Made by a program: the position numbers and the translations under genes
Part shown: positions 1-7,704 of the stretch, piece after piece
Numbering within the stretch: the first letter of the stretch is position 1
Layout: each line of letters opens with the position of its first letter
The notes under the pieces: model-generated
What the model was told of the DNA's origin: nothing
The model's input: only the letters and a program-made list of their open reading frames with translations
The model's database searches: none
IMG/VR virus record: IMGVR_UViG_3300044970_000960
Coordinates: 1 to 21,402 of that record
Direction: 5' to 3' (one strand)
From: a virus
DNA length: 21,402 nt

Positions 1-2
1 TC

Positions 3-116
3 ATGATCTCAAAGCAGAGCATCGTATATGAAGCAAAGCCAGTCAAGGAAATGATCAACAACTATAATTCAATCTTTGGAGGAATTATCACTCCACCTAA
101 GACTCTTCTTGTTTGA
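3..116 (+). CDS. C-terminal fragment of an upstream phage gene (cut by window edge)
   Basis: An open frame runs from the window edge to a TGA at 114-116 and encodes 37 residues ending in PPKTLLV. It lies 27 bases upstream of the polymerase gene on the same strand. In T4 the gene before gp43 is regA, the translational repressor, with the clamp-loader gene 62 before that, so regA is a positional candidate. I see no convincing sequence match to either. The first codon seen is an ATG, but it is probably internal and the true start probably lies outside the window. Confidence 0.5.
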   Translation: MISKQSIVYEAKPVKEMINNYNSIFGGIITPPKTLLV

Positions 117-119
117 TCC

Positions 120-155
120 ATCATTCTATGATATCATTCAATAATGATGAATGAT
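120..155 (+). promoter_or_regulatory. Hairpin over the gp43 start codon (putative translational operator)
   Basis: An inverted repeat pairs ATCATTCA (133-140) with TGAATGAT (148-155). The 7-base loop contains the polymerase start codon at 144-146. ATCATTC also occurs at 120-126, and ATCAT (120-124) can instead pair with ATGAT (128-132), so two mutually exclusive folds are possible. T4 gp43 is known to repress its own translation by binding an mRNA hairpin at its ribosome binding site; a similar role here is inference. No good Shine-Dalgarno sequence is visible before the gene. Confidence 0.4.
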
Positions 156-2693
156 TTTTACACAAACGTTTCCGTTCTTGGAAACAATATTCTCTATCGT
201 GGTGTAAGAGATGGTAAACGTGTTCGAGGTAAAATCGAATACAGACCAACTCTATATGTGCCATCGAAGAAACCAACAGAATACAGAACTCTGCATGGCG
301 ACTATGTGGATACTGTTCGTCCTGGTGGTTTGAGAGACTGTCGTGAATTCGTTGACAAGTACAAGGATGTCAGCGGATTCACGATATATGGCAATACCAA
401 CTATCAATATGCGTTCATATCGGATGCTCATCCGAATGACATTGATTGGGATATTGAAAAGATCAATATTGCGTTTCTTGATATTGAGGTTGCTTCCGAG
501 AACGGTTTTCCAGATCCTAACGTTGCGAGTGAAGAGATTACTGCAATCACGATCAAGATTGATGGCAGCTACGTTACTCTAGGTTGCAATGATTTTGATT
601 GCCCAGATGGTGTAGATTATCTGAAATGTGAAAACGAAATTCAACTTCTCAAGAGATTTCTTGAACTCTGGACTTTGAGTTATCCTGATATTGTTACTGG
701 ATGGAGTGTCAAGTTCTTTGATATTCCGTATCTTGTCAATCGCATTAGCAGATTGCTTGGCGAAAAGGCGATGGCTACGCTATCTCCTTGGGGTCGCGTA
801 AGCCAGAGAACAAATACAGTCATGGGTCGCGAGAAGGGATTCTATGATATTCTTGGAGTATCTACTCTGGACTATATCGAACTCTATCGCAAGTTTGCTC
901 CTGGTGGCGCTTCTCAGGAATCATACAAGCTAAATCACATTGCTAACATTGAAGTCGGCGAGAAGAAGATCTCGTATGAAGAATATGACAATCTTCATCA
1001 TTTATATCGCGAGAACTATCAAAAGTTCATAGAGTATAACATTCATGACGTTAAACTTGTTGAAAAGATTGACGACAAGTTAAAGCTAATTGAACTGGCA
1101 CTCACTCTCGCATATGATTCCAAGACCAATTATGACGATGTGTTCTCACAGGTTCGCATGTGGGATGCACTCATCTACAATCATCTTCGCACAAAGAACA
1201 TCGTCATTCCGCCAAAGAACGATAATGTAAAGAATGCGGCTTATGAGGGCGCATTCGTAAAGGATCCAATTGTCGGTATGCATAATTGGATGGCAAGTTT
1301 CGACTTGAACAGTCTATATCCGCATCTAATCATGCAATACAATCTTTCACCAGAGACGCTTGTCGAACCACAGACTTACACACACAAGATGATTTCCATT
1401 CTATCGCAAAAGATAACAGTGGATCAATTGCTTAATCAAATGGTGAACACATCCGATCTCAAGGAAGAGAAAGTTACTCTAACGCCGAATAAGCAACTAT
1501 TTCGCGTGGACAAATATGGCTTTCTTCCAGAGATGATGCAGAAGATGTATGATGATCGTTCTGTGTACAAGAAGAAGGCAATCGAAGCCAAGAAAGAACT
1601 TGAAACCTGCAAGAATGAGAATGAAAGATATGAGATTGAAAAGCGAATTGCCAGATATAACAATCTACAGTTGGCTAAGAAAGTCTCGCTAAACTCGGCT
1701 TATGGTGCGATGGGCAATCAATATTTCCGATTCTTTGATATTCGTATTGCCGAAGCAATCACGCTTGCTGGACAGTTATCTATTCGTTGGATTGAATTGC
1801 GTATCAATGAATATATGAATAAGTTGTTGAAGACGGAGAATGTTGATTATGTCGTTGCATCGGATACAGACAGTATTTACCTTACGCTTGACGAAATTGT
1901 ACGTCGGGCTTTTGCGGACAGTTTTGAAGCAACAGCAGCTTCACGAATCATCGCCTTCATGGATAAGATCTGTGAAAATAAGATTCAACCTTTTATTGAT
2001 CAAAGCTATAACAATCTTGCTGACTATGTAAACGCATATGCTCAAAAGATGCAGATGAAGCGAGAAGCATTAGCTGATCGTGGAATTTGGACTGCGAAGA
2101 AACGCTACATCATGAACGTCTATAACAATGAAGGCGTTCAATATGCAAAGCCAAAGTTGAAGGTGATGGGTCTGGAAATGATCAAGTCATCGACTCCTTC
2201 TGCTATTCGCGAGAAAATGAAGGATGTGATTGAACTTATTCTTCAAGGCACGGAAAGCGATGTCCAGAACTTCATTGAGAATTTTCGCAAGGAGTTTTCA
2301 AAGTTGCCGCCAGAAGAAATCTCTTTTCCTCGTGGCGTCAATGGATTAAAAGAATATTCGGATCCCGCATCTATCTACAAAAAGGGTACGCCAATTCATG
2401 TCAAGGGTGCGTTGATCTATAACAATCTTTTGGACAAGAAGCAGCTATCAAAGAAGTATCCAAAGATACAAGAAGGAGAAAAGCTACGATTTACATACCT
2501 GAAGCTACCAAACATAGTAAACGAAACTGTCATCTCATATCCAGGTCGTCTTCCTCAAGAATTCGATCTACATAGATTCGTAGACTATGATATGCAGTTT
2601 GAAAAGGCATTCATTGAACCGATCAAAATCATTCTTGATTGTGTTGGATGGAAGACAGAAGAGGCTTCAGACTTGACATCTTTCTTTAGTTGA
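144..2693 (+). CDS. 43: T4-like family B DNA polymerase (gp43)
   Basis: Replicative DNA polymerase with a 3'-5' proofreading exonuclease. At 849 residues it is slightly shorter than T4 gp43 (898). Exonuclease motifs are visible in order: Exo I FLDIEVAS at 111-118 (D113, E115), Exo II YPDIVTGWSVKFFDIPYL at 180-197 (D193) and Exo III YNIHDVKLV around 298-305 (D302). Polymerase motif A FDLNSLYPHLI is at 386-396 (D387), motif B at 513-521 (K513, NSAYG) and motif C DTDS at 574-577. All catalytic acids are present. The C-terminus DLTSFFS resembles the short hydrophobic sliding-clamp-binding tail of T4-type polymerases. The start could be ATG 144 or ATG 147. It heads the replication block, with uvsX next. 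Confidence 0.97.
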   Translation: MMNDFYTNVSVLGNNILYRGVRDGKRVRGKIEYRPTLYVPSKKPTEYRTLHGDYVDTVRPGGLRDCREFVDKYKDVSGFTIYGNTNYQYAFISDAHPNDIDWDIEKINIAFLDIEVASENGFPDPNVASEEITAITIKIDGSYVTLGCNDFDCPDGVDYLKCENEIQLLKRFLELWTLSYPDIVTGWSVKFFDIPYLVNRISRLLGEKAMATLSPWGRVSQRTNTVMGREKGFYDILGVSTLDYIELYRKFAPGGASQESYKLNHIANIEVGEKKISYEEYDNLHHLYRENYQKFIEYNIHDVKLVEKIDDKLKLIELALTLAYDSKTNYDDVFSQVRMWDALIYNHLRTKNIVIPPKNDNVKNAAYEGAFVKDPIVGMHNWMASFDLNSLYPHLIMQYNLSPETLVEPQTYTHKMISILSQKITVDQLLNQMVNTSDLKEEKVTLTPNKQLFRVDKYGFLPEMMQKMYDDRSVYKKKAIEAKKELETCKNENERYEIEKRIARYNNLQLAKKVSLNSAYGAMGNQYFRFFDIRIAEAITLAGQLSIRWIELRINEYMNKLLKTENVDYVVASDTDSIYLTLDEIVRRAFADSFEATAASRIIAFMDKICENKIQPFIDQSYNNLADYVNAYAQKMQMKREALADRGIWTAKKRYIMNVYNNEGVQYAKPKLKVMGLEMIKSSTPSAIREKMKDVIELILQGTESDVQNFIENFRKEFSKLPPEEISFPRGVNGLKEYSDPASIYKKGTPIHVKGALIYNNLLDKKQLSKKYPKIQEGEKLRFTYLKLPNIVNETVISYPGRLPQEFDLHRFVDYDMQFEKAFIEPIKIILDCVGWKTEEASDLTSFFS

Positions 2694-2701
2694 TATAAAA
2701 T
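2673..2701 (+). promoter_or_regulatory. Sigma70-type promoter candidate for uvsX
   Basis: TTGACA (2673-2678) is followed after 17 bases by TAAAAT (2696-2701), 25 bases before the uvsX start. The -35 hexamer is a perfect consensus, although it lies inside the last codons of the polymerase gene. The overlapping TATAAAAT at 2694-2701 also resembles a T4-type late box. Sequence match only. Confidence 0.45.
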
Positions 2702-2725
2702 ACAATATATTTGAAGGAGTTTTGA

Positions 2726-3778
2726 ATGAATAATATTTTTTCCGATCTAATCAAAGAAGCTGGTAATGAATACGCAGCTCTCGTTGATGATGGTATTGAA
2801 GCTGGAGATGTTACTGGATATATCGGCACAGGTTCATATGCATTAAACGCACTATTGTCCGGTTCAATTTATGGCGGATTGCCCGACAACAAGATTACAG
2901 CACTTGCGGGTGAACCTGCTACGGGAAAGACATTCTACACGTTGAATGTGGTCAAGCAGTTTCTCATCGATAATCCAAACGGCGGAGTAATGTATTTCGA
3001 ATCGGAGTCTGCCTTGACGAAGCAGATGTTCATTGATCGTGATATCGATGCTCGTCGTGTTCATATCATTCCAGTTACGACGATTCAAGAATTCCGCACA
3101 CAATGCGTGAAGATCCTTGACAAGTATATGGAAACACCAGCAGCTGATCGTCCTCCGATGATCATGGTTCTTGACTCTCTTGGCAATCTTTCGACCGAGA
3201 AAGAAATTGCCGATATCACCGAGGGTAAAGACACGCGAGATATGACGAGAGCACAGCTTATTCGTGGTGCATTTCGTGTCATTACGTTGAAGCTTGGTAA
3301 AGCCAAGGTAGCTTTGCTTGTAACCAATCATACATATGATGTTGTTGGCTCATATGTGCCAACCAAGAAGATGGGCGGCGGTTCGGGTCTTGAATATGCA
3401 GCATCCACGATTGTCTTTCTTTCAAAGAAGAAGGAAAAGGTGGACAACGAGGTTGTTGGCAACATCGTCAAGTGCAAGCTACAAAAGAGCCGTTTGACGA
3501 TTGCAGATAAGGTTGTCGAGACGCTTCTTCGCTATGAGACTGGTGTTGACAAGTATTATGGTCTGTTGGATCTCGCGCTGAAGTTTGGTATCATCAAGAA
3601 GGTATCTACTCGTCTTGAGTTGCCAAATGGAACCAAGTTGTTTGAAAAGAACATTCTAGAGAATCCAGAGAAGTATTTCACGCAAGAGATTCTCGATCAA
3701 ATCAACGAACATTGCGCGAATGAATTTTTGTATGGCAAGACAAAGGTGACGGAAGATGGTGACGAAAGCGATCAGTAA
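2726..3778 (+). CDS. uvsX: UvsX, RecA-like recombination protein
   Basis: Strand-exchange recombinase of T4-type phages, used in recombination-dependent replication and repair. It has 350 residues (T4 UvsX has 391). Walker A GEPATGKT is at 62-69, the RecA-type segment MYFESE at 89-94 and Walker B MIMVLDS at 145-151. The segment with [14 protein letters not shown], around 215-228, resembles the RecA L2/allosteric region. The C-terminus is acidic (TEDGDESDQ), as in RecA-type proteins. A strong ribosome binding site (GAAGGAG at 2713-2719) supports the start. It lies between gp43 and a small gene followed by gp41, which is T4 gene order. It overlaps the next gene by 23 bases. Confidence 0.95.
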   Translation: MNNIFSDLIKEAGNEYAALVDDGIEAGDVTGYIGTGSYALNALLSGSIYGGLPDNKITALAGEPATGKTFYTLNVVKQFLIDNPNGGVMYFESESALTKQMFIDRDIDARRVHIIPVTTIQEFRTQCVKILDKYMETPAADRPPMIMVLDSLGNLSTEKEIADITEGKDTRDMTRAQLIRGAFRVITLKLGKAKVALLVTNHTYDVVGSYVPTKKMGGGSGLEYAASTIVFLSKKKEKVDNEVVGNIVKCKLQKSRLTIADKVVETLLRYETGVDKYYGLLDLALKFGIIKKVSTRLELPNGTKLFEKNILENPEKYFTQEILDQINEHCANEFLYGKTKVTEDGDESDQ

Positions 3779-4178
3779 GTTATTCAAGAAAACTATGGTC
3801 ATCGACAAGGATTTTGATATTGATCCCGACCATAATAATAAAAACGACGGTAGGATGGTGGCTCTAAAGATTCTTACTGGGAAATACAAGGGCGTGTCAT
3901 TTAGATTTGGAAAAGTTAGCGTGGCTGACAAGGAAAATGCAGATGGCACATATACAATTGACTTCGACTATGATATAATAACTCCAGGTAAACATGATCC
4001 GAATAAACTTCGGGACAATCAAAAATTCACGGATACGCTTGGCGCAATCCTGAATGCGATCATAATCGCTGGTATAGAAAGAGAGGCGAAAGAGCATGAA
4101 GAGACTGGAGACAACCATATTGAAGAACCTGACACAAAACGAAGAGTACGCAAGAAAGGTTCTACCGTTTCTAAATGA
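3756..4178 (+). CDS. Small uncharacterised phage protein between uvsX and gp41
   Basis: A 140-residue protein of unknown function. It occupies the position of T4 gene 40 (a head-vertex assembly factor), between uvsX and gene 41, but I see no sequence similarity to gp40. The central part (residues about 35-75, around [13 protein letters not shown] and the FDYDI stretch) looks like a small beta-rich domain. A hydrophobic helix with [12 protein letters not shown] follows, then a charged tail rich in K, R and E. The chosen start overlaps uvsX by 23 bases and has a weak AAGGTGACGG-like ribosome binding site. An ATG at 3795 is an alternative that removes the overlap. The 3' end overlaps gp41 by 83 bases. 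Confidence 0.75.
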   Translation: MVTKAISKLFKKTMVIDKDFDIDPDHNNKNDGRMVALKILTGKYKGVSFRFGKVSVADKENADGTYTIDFDYDIITPGKHDPNKLRDNQKFTDTLGAILNAIIIAGIEREAKEHEETGDNHIEEPDTKRRVRKKGSTVSK

Positions 4179-5511
4179 TTCCTACTTCACCGATAGGTCG
4201 GAGAAACTTGTATTCCAGCATGTAAAAGAATTCATTCTGCAATACAATGCTCTTCCGACTCTAGAGGCTCTTCATATCAACATCAACAATCTTCCTAATC
4301 TCAAGGAAGAAGAAATCAAGTCTGCAATCAATGTAATTGGTACCATTGAAGATATCAAGGAAGAGAAGAGCGAGCAGCAGTGGTTGGTTGACAAGACCGA
4401 GAAGTTTTGTCAAGAGAAAGCCATCTATAATGCTGTCCTTGAATCGATTGGCATTCTTGATCAAAACTCCAAGTCTACAAAAGACAAGGGTGCCATTCCT
4501 CAAATTCTTTCCGATGCACTCGCAGTCAGCTTTGATAGTCATGTCGGCCATGATTATTTGAATGACTCGGATGCACGATATGACTTCTATCACAAGACCG
4601 AGAAGAAGATTCCGTTTGATCTTGATTTCATGAACAAGATCACGAAGGGTGGTCTACCAGCAAAGACTCTAAACATCTTTCTTGCTGGTACTGGTGTCGG
4701 TAAATCGTTGTTCATGTGCCATGTCGCATCAGCGTGTCTGGTTCAGGGATACAATGTTCTATATGTCACCATGGAAATGGCTGAAGAGAAGATTGCGGAA
4801 CGTATTGATGCAAATCTACTCAACGTAACTCTTGATGACCTATCCTCTCTACCAAAAGATGTCTATGACAAGAAGGTCGAGAAGGTTCGTCGCAGTACAG
4901 TTGGCAAGTTGATCATCAAGGAATATCCAACTGCTCTTGCTTCCACCACTCATTTCAGAACATTGTTGAATGAGTTGATGCTGAAGAAGAGTTTTCGTCC
5001 AGATATAATATTCATCGACTACTTGAATATTTGCTGTTCAGCCAGAGTGAAACCCGGATCAAATATCAATTCGTATACCTATATCAAGGCGATTGCCGAA
5101 GAACTTCGTGGTCTGGCAGTCGAGTTCAAGGTTCCTATTGTATCGGCTACGCAGACAACCAGATCTGGCTTTGCTAGCACGGATGTCGAGTTGACTGATA
5201 CTTCAGAATCGTTTGGTCTTCCTGCGACAGCAGACTTTATGGCAGCTTTGATTTCTACTGAAGAGTTGGAAGCATTGAACCAGATCATGGTCAAGCAATT
5301 GAAGAATCGATATAATGATCCGACAGCAAACAAGAGATTTGTCTTGGGGATTGATCGTGCAAAGATGCGTTTGTATGATGTTGAACAATCCGCACAAGAT
5401 GATATTCAAGATTCGGGACAACGGAAAGGAATCGATGATGCTACTGCAAGCAAGCTAATGAATTCTTCATTTGATAAAAGCAAATTCAAAAACTCAGGAT
5501 TGAAGGTGTAA
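4096..5511 (+). CDS. 41: T4-like replicative DNA helicase (gp41, DnaB family)
   Basis: Hexameric 5'-3' helicase that unwinds the fork and works with primase. At 471 residues it is close to T4 gp41 (475). An N-terminal helical domain (about 1-150) precedes a RecA-type ATPase domain. Walker A AGTGVGKS is at 197-204, the VTMEMAEE segment follows at about 224-231 with its catalytic glutamate, and Walker B IIFIDYLN is at 304-311. SATQTTRSG around 352 matches the sensor/DNA-binding loop of DnaB-type helicases. The start is preceded by GAGAGGCGAAAGAG, a good ribosome binding site. It overlaps the preceding gene by 83 bases, and the next gene starts 1 base after its stop. Confidence 0.96.
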   Translation: MKRLETTILKNLTQNEEYARKVLPFLNDSYFTDRSEKLVFQHVKEFILQYNALPTLEALHININNLPNLKEEEIKSAINVIGTIEDIKEEKSEQQWLVDKTEKFCQEKAIYNAVLESIGILDQNSKSTKDKGAIPQILSDALAVSFDSHVGHDYLNDSDARYDFYHKTEKKIPFDLDFMNKITKGGLPAKTLNIFLAGTGVGKSLFMCHVASACLVQGYNVLYVTMEMAEEKIAERIDANLLNVTLDDLSSLPKDVYDKKVEKVRRSTVGKLIIKEYPTALASTTHFRTLLNELMLKKSFRPDIIFIDYLNICCSARVKPGSNINSYTYIKAIAEELRGLAVEFKVPIVSATQTTRSGFASTDVELTDTSESFGLPATADFMAALISTEELEALNQIMVKQLKNRYNDPTANKRFVLGIDRAKMRLYDVEQSAQDDIQDSGQRKGIDDATASKLMNSSFDKSKFKNSGLKV

Positions 5512-5512
5512 T

Positions 5513-5704
5513 ATGGCAATTGAAAATTACTATTATGAACTTGTTCAGCAGAATGATGATACGTTTACATGGAATGTAATTGAGACGCAAACCCAACAGA
5601 CAATCGCAGCATTCATATTTGAAGACGATGCAATTTCAATGCTCATGCATCTCATGTCTGGTGGAGGCTTTGACGGATTCACGCCTCGCTTTTTTGTAAC
5701 ATAA
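5513..5704 (+). CDS. Small hypothetical protein (63 aa)
   Basis: A 63-residue protein that I do not recognise. It starts 1 base after the gp41 stop and ends 1 base before the next start, so translational coupling is likely. It reads as a compact mixed fold: YYYELVQQ and FTWNVIET suggest two strands, followed by a helix (DDAISMLMHLM) and a glycine-rich turn. There is no signal peptide or membrane segment. Support comes from its exact fit between neighbours and from codon use matching them. Confidence 0.7.
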   Translation: MAIENYYYELVQQNDDTFTWNVIETQTQQTIAAFIFEDDAISMLMHLMSGGGFDGFTPRFFVT

Positions 5705-5705
5705 C

Positions 5706-6290
5706 ATGTTCATCTTCAATACTCTCATTCTTCTTCTCAATGGCATAGACATACCAAAGGGTACGACAAAAGCCATTGAGTTGAAGAAGAGAGTATCAAA
5801 GTTGTTCGATAACGTAAAATTCAATATTGAAAGAGCTAGTAATCTAGATAATGAAGATTACACTATTGCAGGATTCTATATTGAGGAGCTGCAAAAGATA
5901 GAAATACTATTGATCATACCAAAGAAAAGCAAGGGAATGATCAACATAGAAGATCCAGATCAGTTTAGGTTTTATCTTGCACAAACGATACAGCATGAGT
6001 ACATACATCATCAGCAATACTTGAAGAGAGACGAACTGCCCACGGATTCATTTTCAATGTGTCGAACGGGCAGTAAGGAAAAGCAATATTTGGCTGAGAG
6101 GGATGAAATCGATGCATACTCTTATGACATCGCTATTGAGGTGCATAGATATGGATGGGACAATTCTCAAACATTGAAAATATACAAGAAGCAATTTGAA
6201 AGCCATCATCCCGTGATGAAAAGATTGCTAAAGAAGACATATAAGAATTTGGGAGTATTGAATGGAAAACTTAGAAGAGTTGATGCGTAG
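5706..6290 (+). CDS. HExxH-containing putative metallopeptidase-like phage protein
   Basis: A 194-residue protein with HEYIH at 97-101, the HExxH zinc-binding and catalytic motif of many metallopeptidases. It sits in a helix (LAQTIQHEYIHHQQY). About 30 residues further on, LAERDEIDAYSYDIA (129-143) has acidic residues, E131, E134 and D136, that could supply the third zinc ligand. This arrangement resembles minimal gluzincin or SprT-like cores. I cannot assign a family, so protease activity is inference. The N-terminus MFIFNTLILLL is hydrophobic but is not a clear signal peptide. No Shine-Dalgarno is visible; the start lies 1 base after the previous stop, which suggests coupled translation. 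The 3' end overlaps the next gene by 29 bases. Confidence 0.75.
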   Translation: MFIFNTLILLLNGIDIPKGTTKAIELKKRVSKLFDNVKFNIERASNLDNEDYTIAGFYIEELQKIEILLIIPKKSKGMINIEDPDQFRFYLAQTIQHEYIHHQQYLKRDELPTDSFSMCRTGSKEKQYLAERDEIDAYSYDIAIEVHRYGWDNSQTLKIYKKQFESHHPVMKRLLKKTYKNLGVLNGKLRRVDA

Positions 6291-6468
6291 CACGATGGAT
6301 GAAGCGCATGTTATGTTGAATCGTGCTAAAAGTCGCGAAGAGTTCATGGCTATAAATGGTTCTCTTCTAGCTGTGGTTCAAGGCATGTATGTCAAATTCA
6401 TGGGAAATCAATCTACGGCTCAGTTGTTTTATTCTGTTGCAGATAAGTTGGCTACTACGAAAGACTAA
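6262..6468 (+). CDS. Small hypothetical protein (68 aa)
   Basis: A 68-residue, mostly helical protein (MENLEELMRSTMDEAHVML at the N-terminus) that I do not recognise. It overlaps the HExxH gene by 29 bases, and AATTTGGGAGTATTGAATG gives a GGGAG ribosome binding site 8 bases before the start. No membrane segment or known motif is seen. It closes the replication-side cluster: a CTAAATA box overlaps its stop codon and probably marks a new transcription start. Confidence 0.75.
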   Translation: MENLEELMRSTMDEAHVMLNRAKSREEFMAINGSLLAVVQGMYVKFMGNQSTAQLFYSVADKLATTKD

Positions 6469-6471
6469 ATA
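6465..6471 (+). promoter_or_regulatory. CTAAATA box, T4-type late promoter candidate
   Basis: CTAAATA resembles the TATAAATA -10 element of T4-family late promoters. It lies 22 bases before the next small gene and overlaps the stop codon of the preceding one. The same heptamer occurs at 8923-8929, in front of the envelope operon. The match is short and would also occur by chance in AT-rich DNA. Confidence 0.3.
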
Positions 6472-6493
6472 TTGAGTAATCTTGGAGATATGG

Positions 6494-6637
6494 ATGACTC
6501 AATATAGAATTGATACGCACGAATTTTGGGGTGCGAACAAGACAATATACGAAGTGAATTTGACGACAGACATGTATGGAAGTACGAACGGTGGAGATAT
6601 TCTTGCATCAATGGATTGGGAAGAAGTTTCAAGATAA
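6494..6637 (+). CDS. Small hypothetical protein (47 aa)
   Basis: An ATG at 6494 opens a 47-residue frame that begins MTQYRIDTHEFWG and ends DWEEVSR. A GGAG (6484-6487) lies 6 bases upstream, a good ribosome binding site. The frame fills the gap between the 68-residue gene and the leader-bearing gene at 6654 without overlapping either. The protein is acidic and aromatic and I do not recognise it. Its presence is also the reason to reject a longer N-terminus for the next gene. Confidence 0.55.
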   Translation: MTQYRIDTHEFWGANKTIYEVNLTTDMYGSTNGGDILASMDWEEVSR

Positions 6638-6653
6638 TAAGAGAGAAAGAAAA

Positions 6654-7685
6654 ATGGAATTAATAAAATTCAAAGACTTCTTGACTGAAGAAGAAATATA
6701 CGAAAATACAATATTGATGGAAGAATCTGGCGCCGGTGCTGGTGCGGATACTAAAGGAAAGCTTCATGAATTGCTTGTTGGCTATCATTTGCGCGGTGGC
6801 CACCACATGGAAAAATATAAAAATGAGGATCAACAGTCTCCAAAAGAAGCGCATGATATGTTAAAAGCCAAAGTTAGCAAAGAAGAATATGATAAAATTA
6901 AAGAAAGAGCTAGACAAGCAGCAAAACATATTAGACATCATATTGAAAAACATCACGGTCATAAAATTGAAAATGTTCATTGGACATCTAAAACGGGCGA
7001 CGTAGGAAAATCTACAGGCGTAGAATCTACTCAAAAAGAAGATGCATCTGATATCATGATTCATACAAGAGATAAGAGGGGAAAAAAGAGATATCATGGA
7101 ATAAGCTTGAAAGTCACAGATTCAAGAAATAAACATGTTCCTGTATCTAATCCCGGAATGGCTTCGATGCACGGTGCAGAAGAAACATTGGAAAAACACA
7201 GAAAACGAGTTCGTAAAGAGTTTCCTGAAATTGCGCGCATGAATAAAAAAGAGCAGAAAAAATATGTAAAAGATCATCCGAACACAGTTCAAAAGAGATT
7301 GAGAGAATTGAATACGCATACTCTAAACAAAATAGCAAAAGATACACATAAACACTTAGAGTCTTTGAATACAGAAGAATTGGCGCATCATATAAAAACT
7401 CATATTCTACAAGCGCATCAGACCCCTTTACAGAAACAAGGACATCATCACTTGAGACATACAACGTATTCTGGTCCTGGTGGTAAGCATCATTTTCATG
7501 CAGTAAATCCGCATGAGCATTATGCACCATATTTGACTGATCATAAGCAGTTGAAAGTTCATAGAAGAGGAACTAGTATAGTCTTTACCCATGGTGGAAA
7601 ACAAATTGCTCGTCAGAGAATCAAATTTATATCTCAGAGTGATCCGACCGGTGGTGTAAAGAGTTCCGGAGAACCAAAGATATAA
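6654..7685 (+). CDS. Putative internal (capsid-packaged) nuclease-like protein with capsid-targeting leader
   Basis: A 343-residue, very His/Lys-rich basic protein. The N-terminus MELIKFKDFLTE is followed by EE and resembles the T4 capsid-targeting leader (MKTYQEFIAE in internal protein III), which the prohead protease gp21 cuts after (L/I)xE. Here LTE at 10-12 would be the site. The downstream part has features of a PD-(D/E)XK nuclease fold: KGKLHELLVG with a helical glutamate, an EDASDIMIH strand with an aspartate, then the YHGISLKV strand with the xxK signature. Nuclease activity is inference. I chose ATG 6654 because GAGAGAAAG precedes it and because an ATG at 6576 would overlap the 47-residue gene and hide the leader. 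It pairs with the following leader-bearing gene. Confidence 0.75.
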   Translation: MELIKFKDFLTEEEIYENTILMEESGAGAGADTKGKLHELLVGYHLRGGHHMEKYKNEDQQSPKEAHDMLKAKVSKEEYDKIKERARQAAKHIRHHIEKHHGHKIENVHWTSKTGDVGKSTGVESTQKEDASDIMIHTRDKRGKKRYHGISLKVTDSRNKHVPVSNPGMASMHGAEETLEKHRKRVRKEFPEIARMNKKEQKKYVKDHPNTVQKRLRELNTHTLNKIAKDTHKHLESLNTEELAHHIKTHILQAHQTPLQKQGHHHLRHTTYSGPGGKHHFHAVNPHEHYAPYLTDHKQLKVHRRGTSIVFTHGGKQIARQRIKFISQSDPTGGVKSSGEPKI

Positions 7686-7704
7686 TAGAAATAGGACGTA
7701 AAAA

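Noticed and set aside
2864-3331. Long - strand open frame (155 codons) opposite uvsX
   Set aside because: It lies entirely opposite the RecA core, has no ribosome binding site or recognisable motif, and is rich in Cys/His/Arg as expected from antisense of this codon style.
6576-6653. Extended N-terminus for the first internal-protein gene
   Set aside because: It would overlap the 47-residue gene, has no ribosome binding site, and would bury the capsid-targeting leader.
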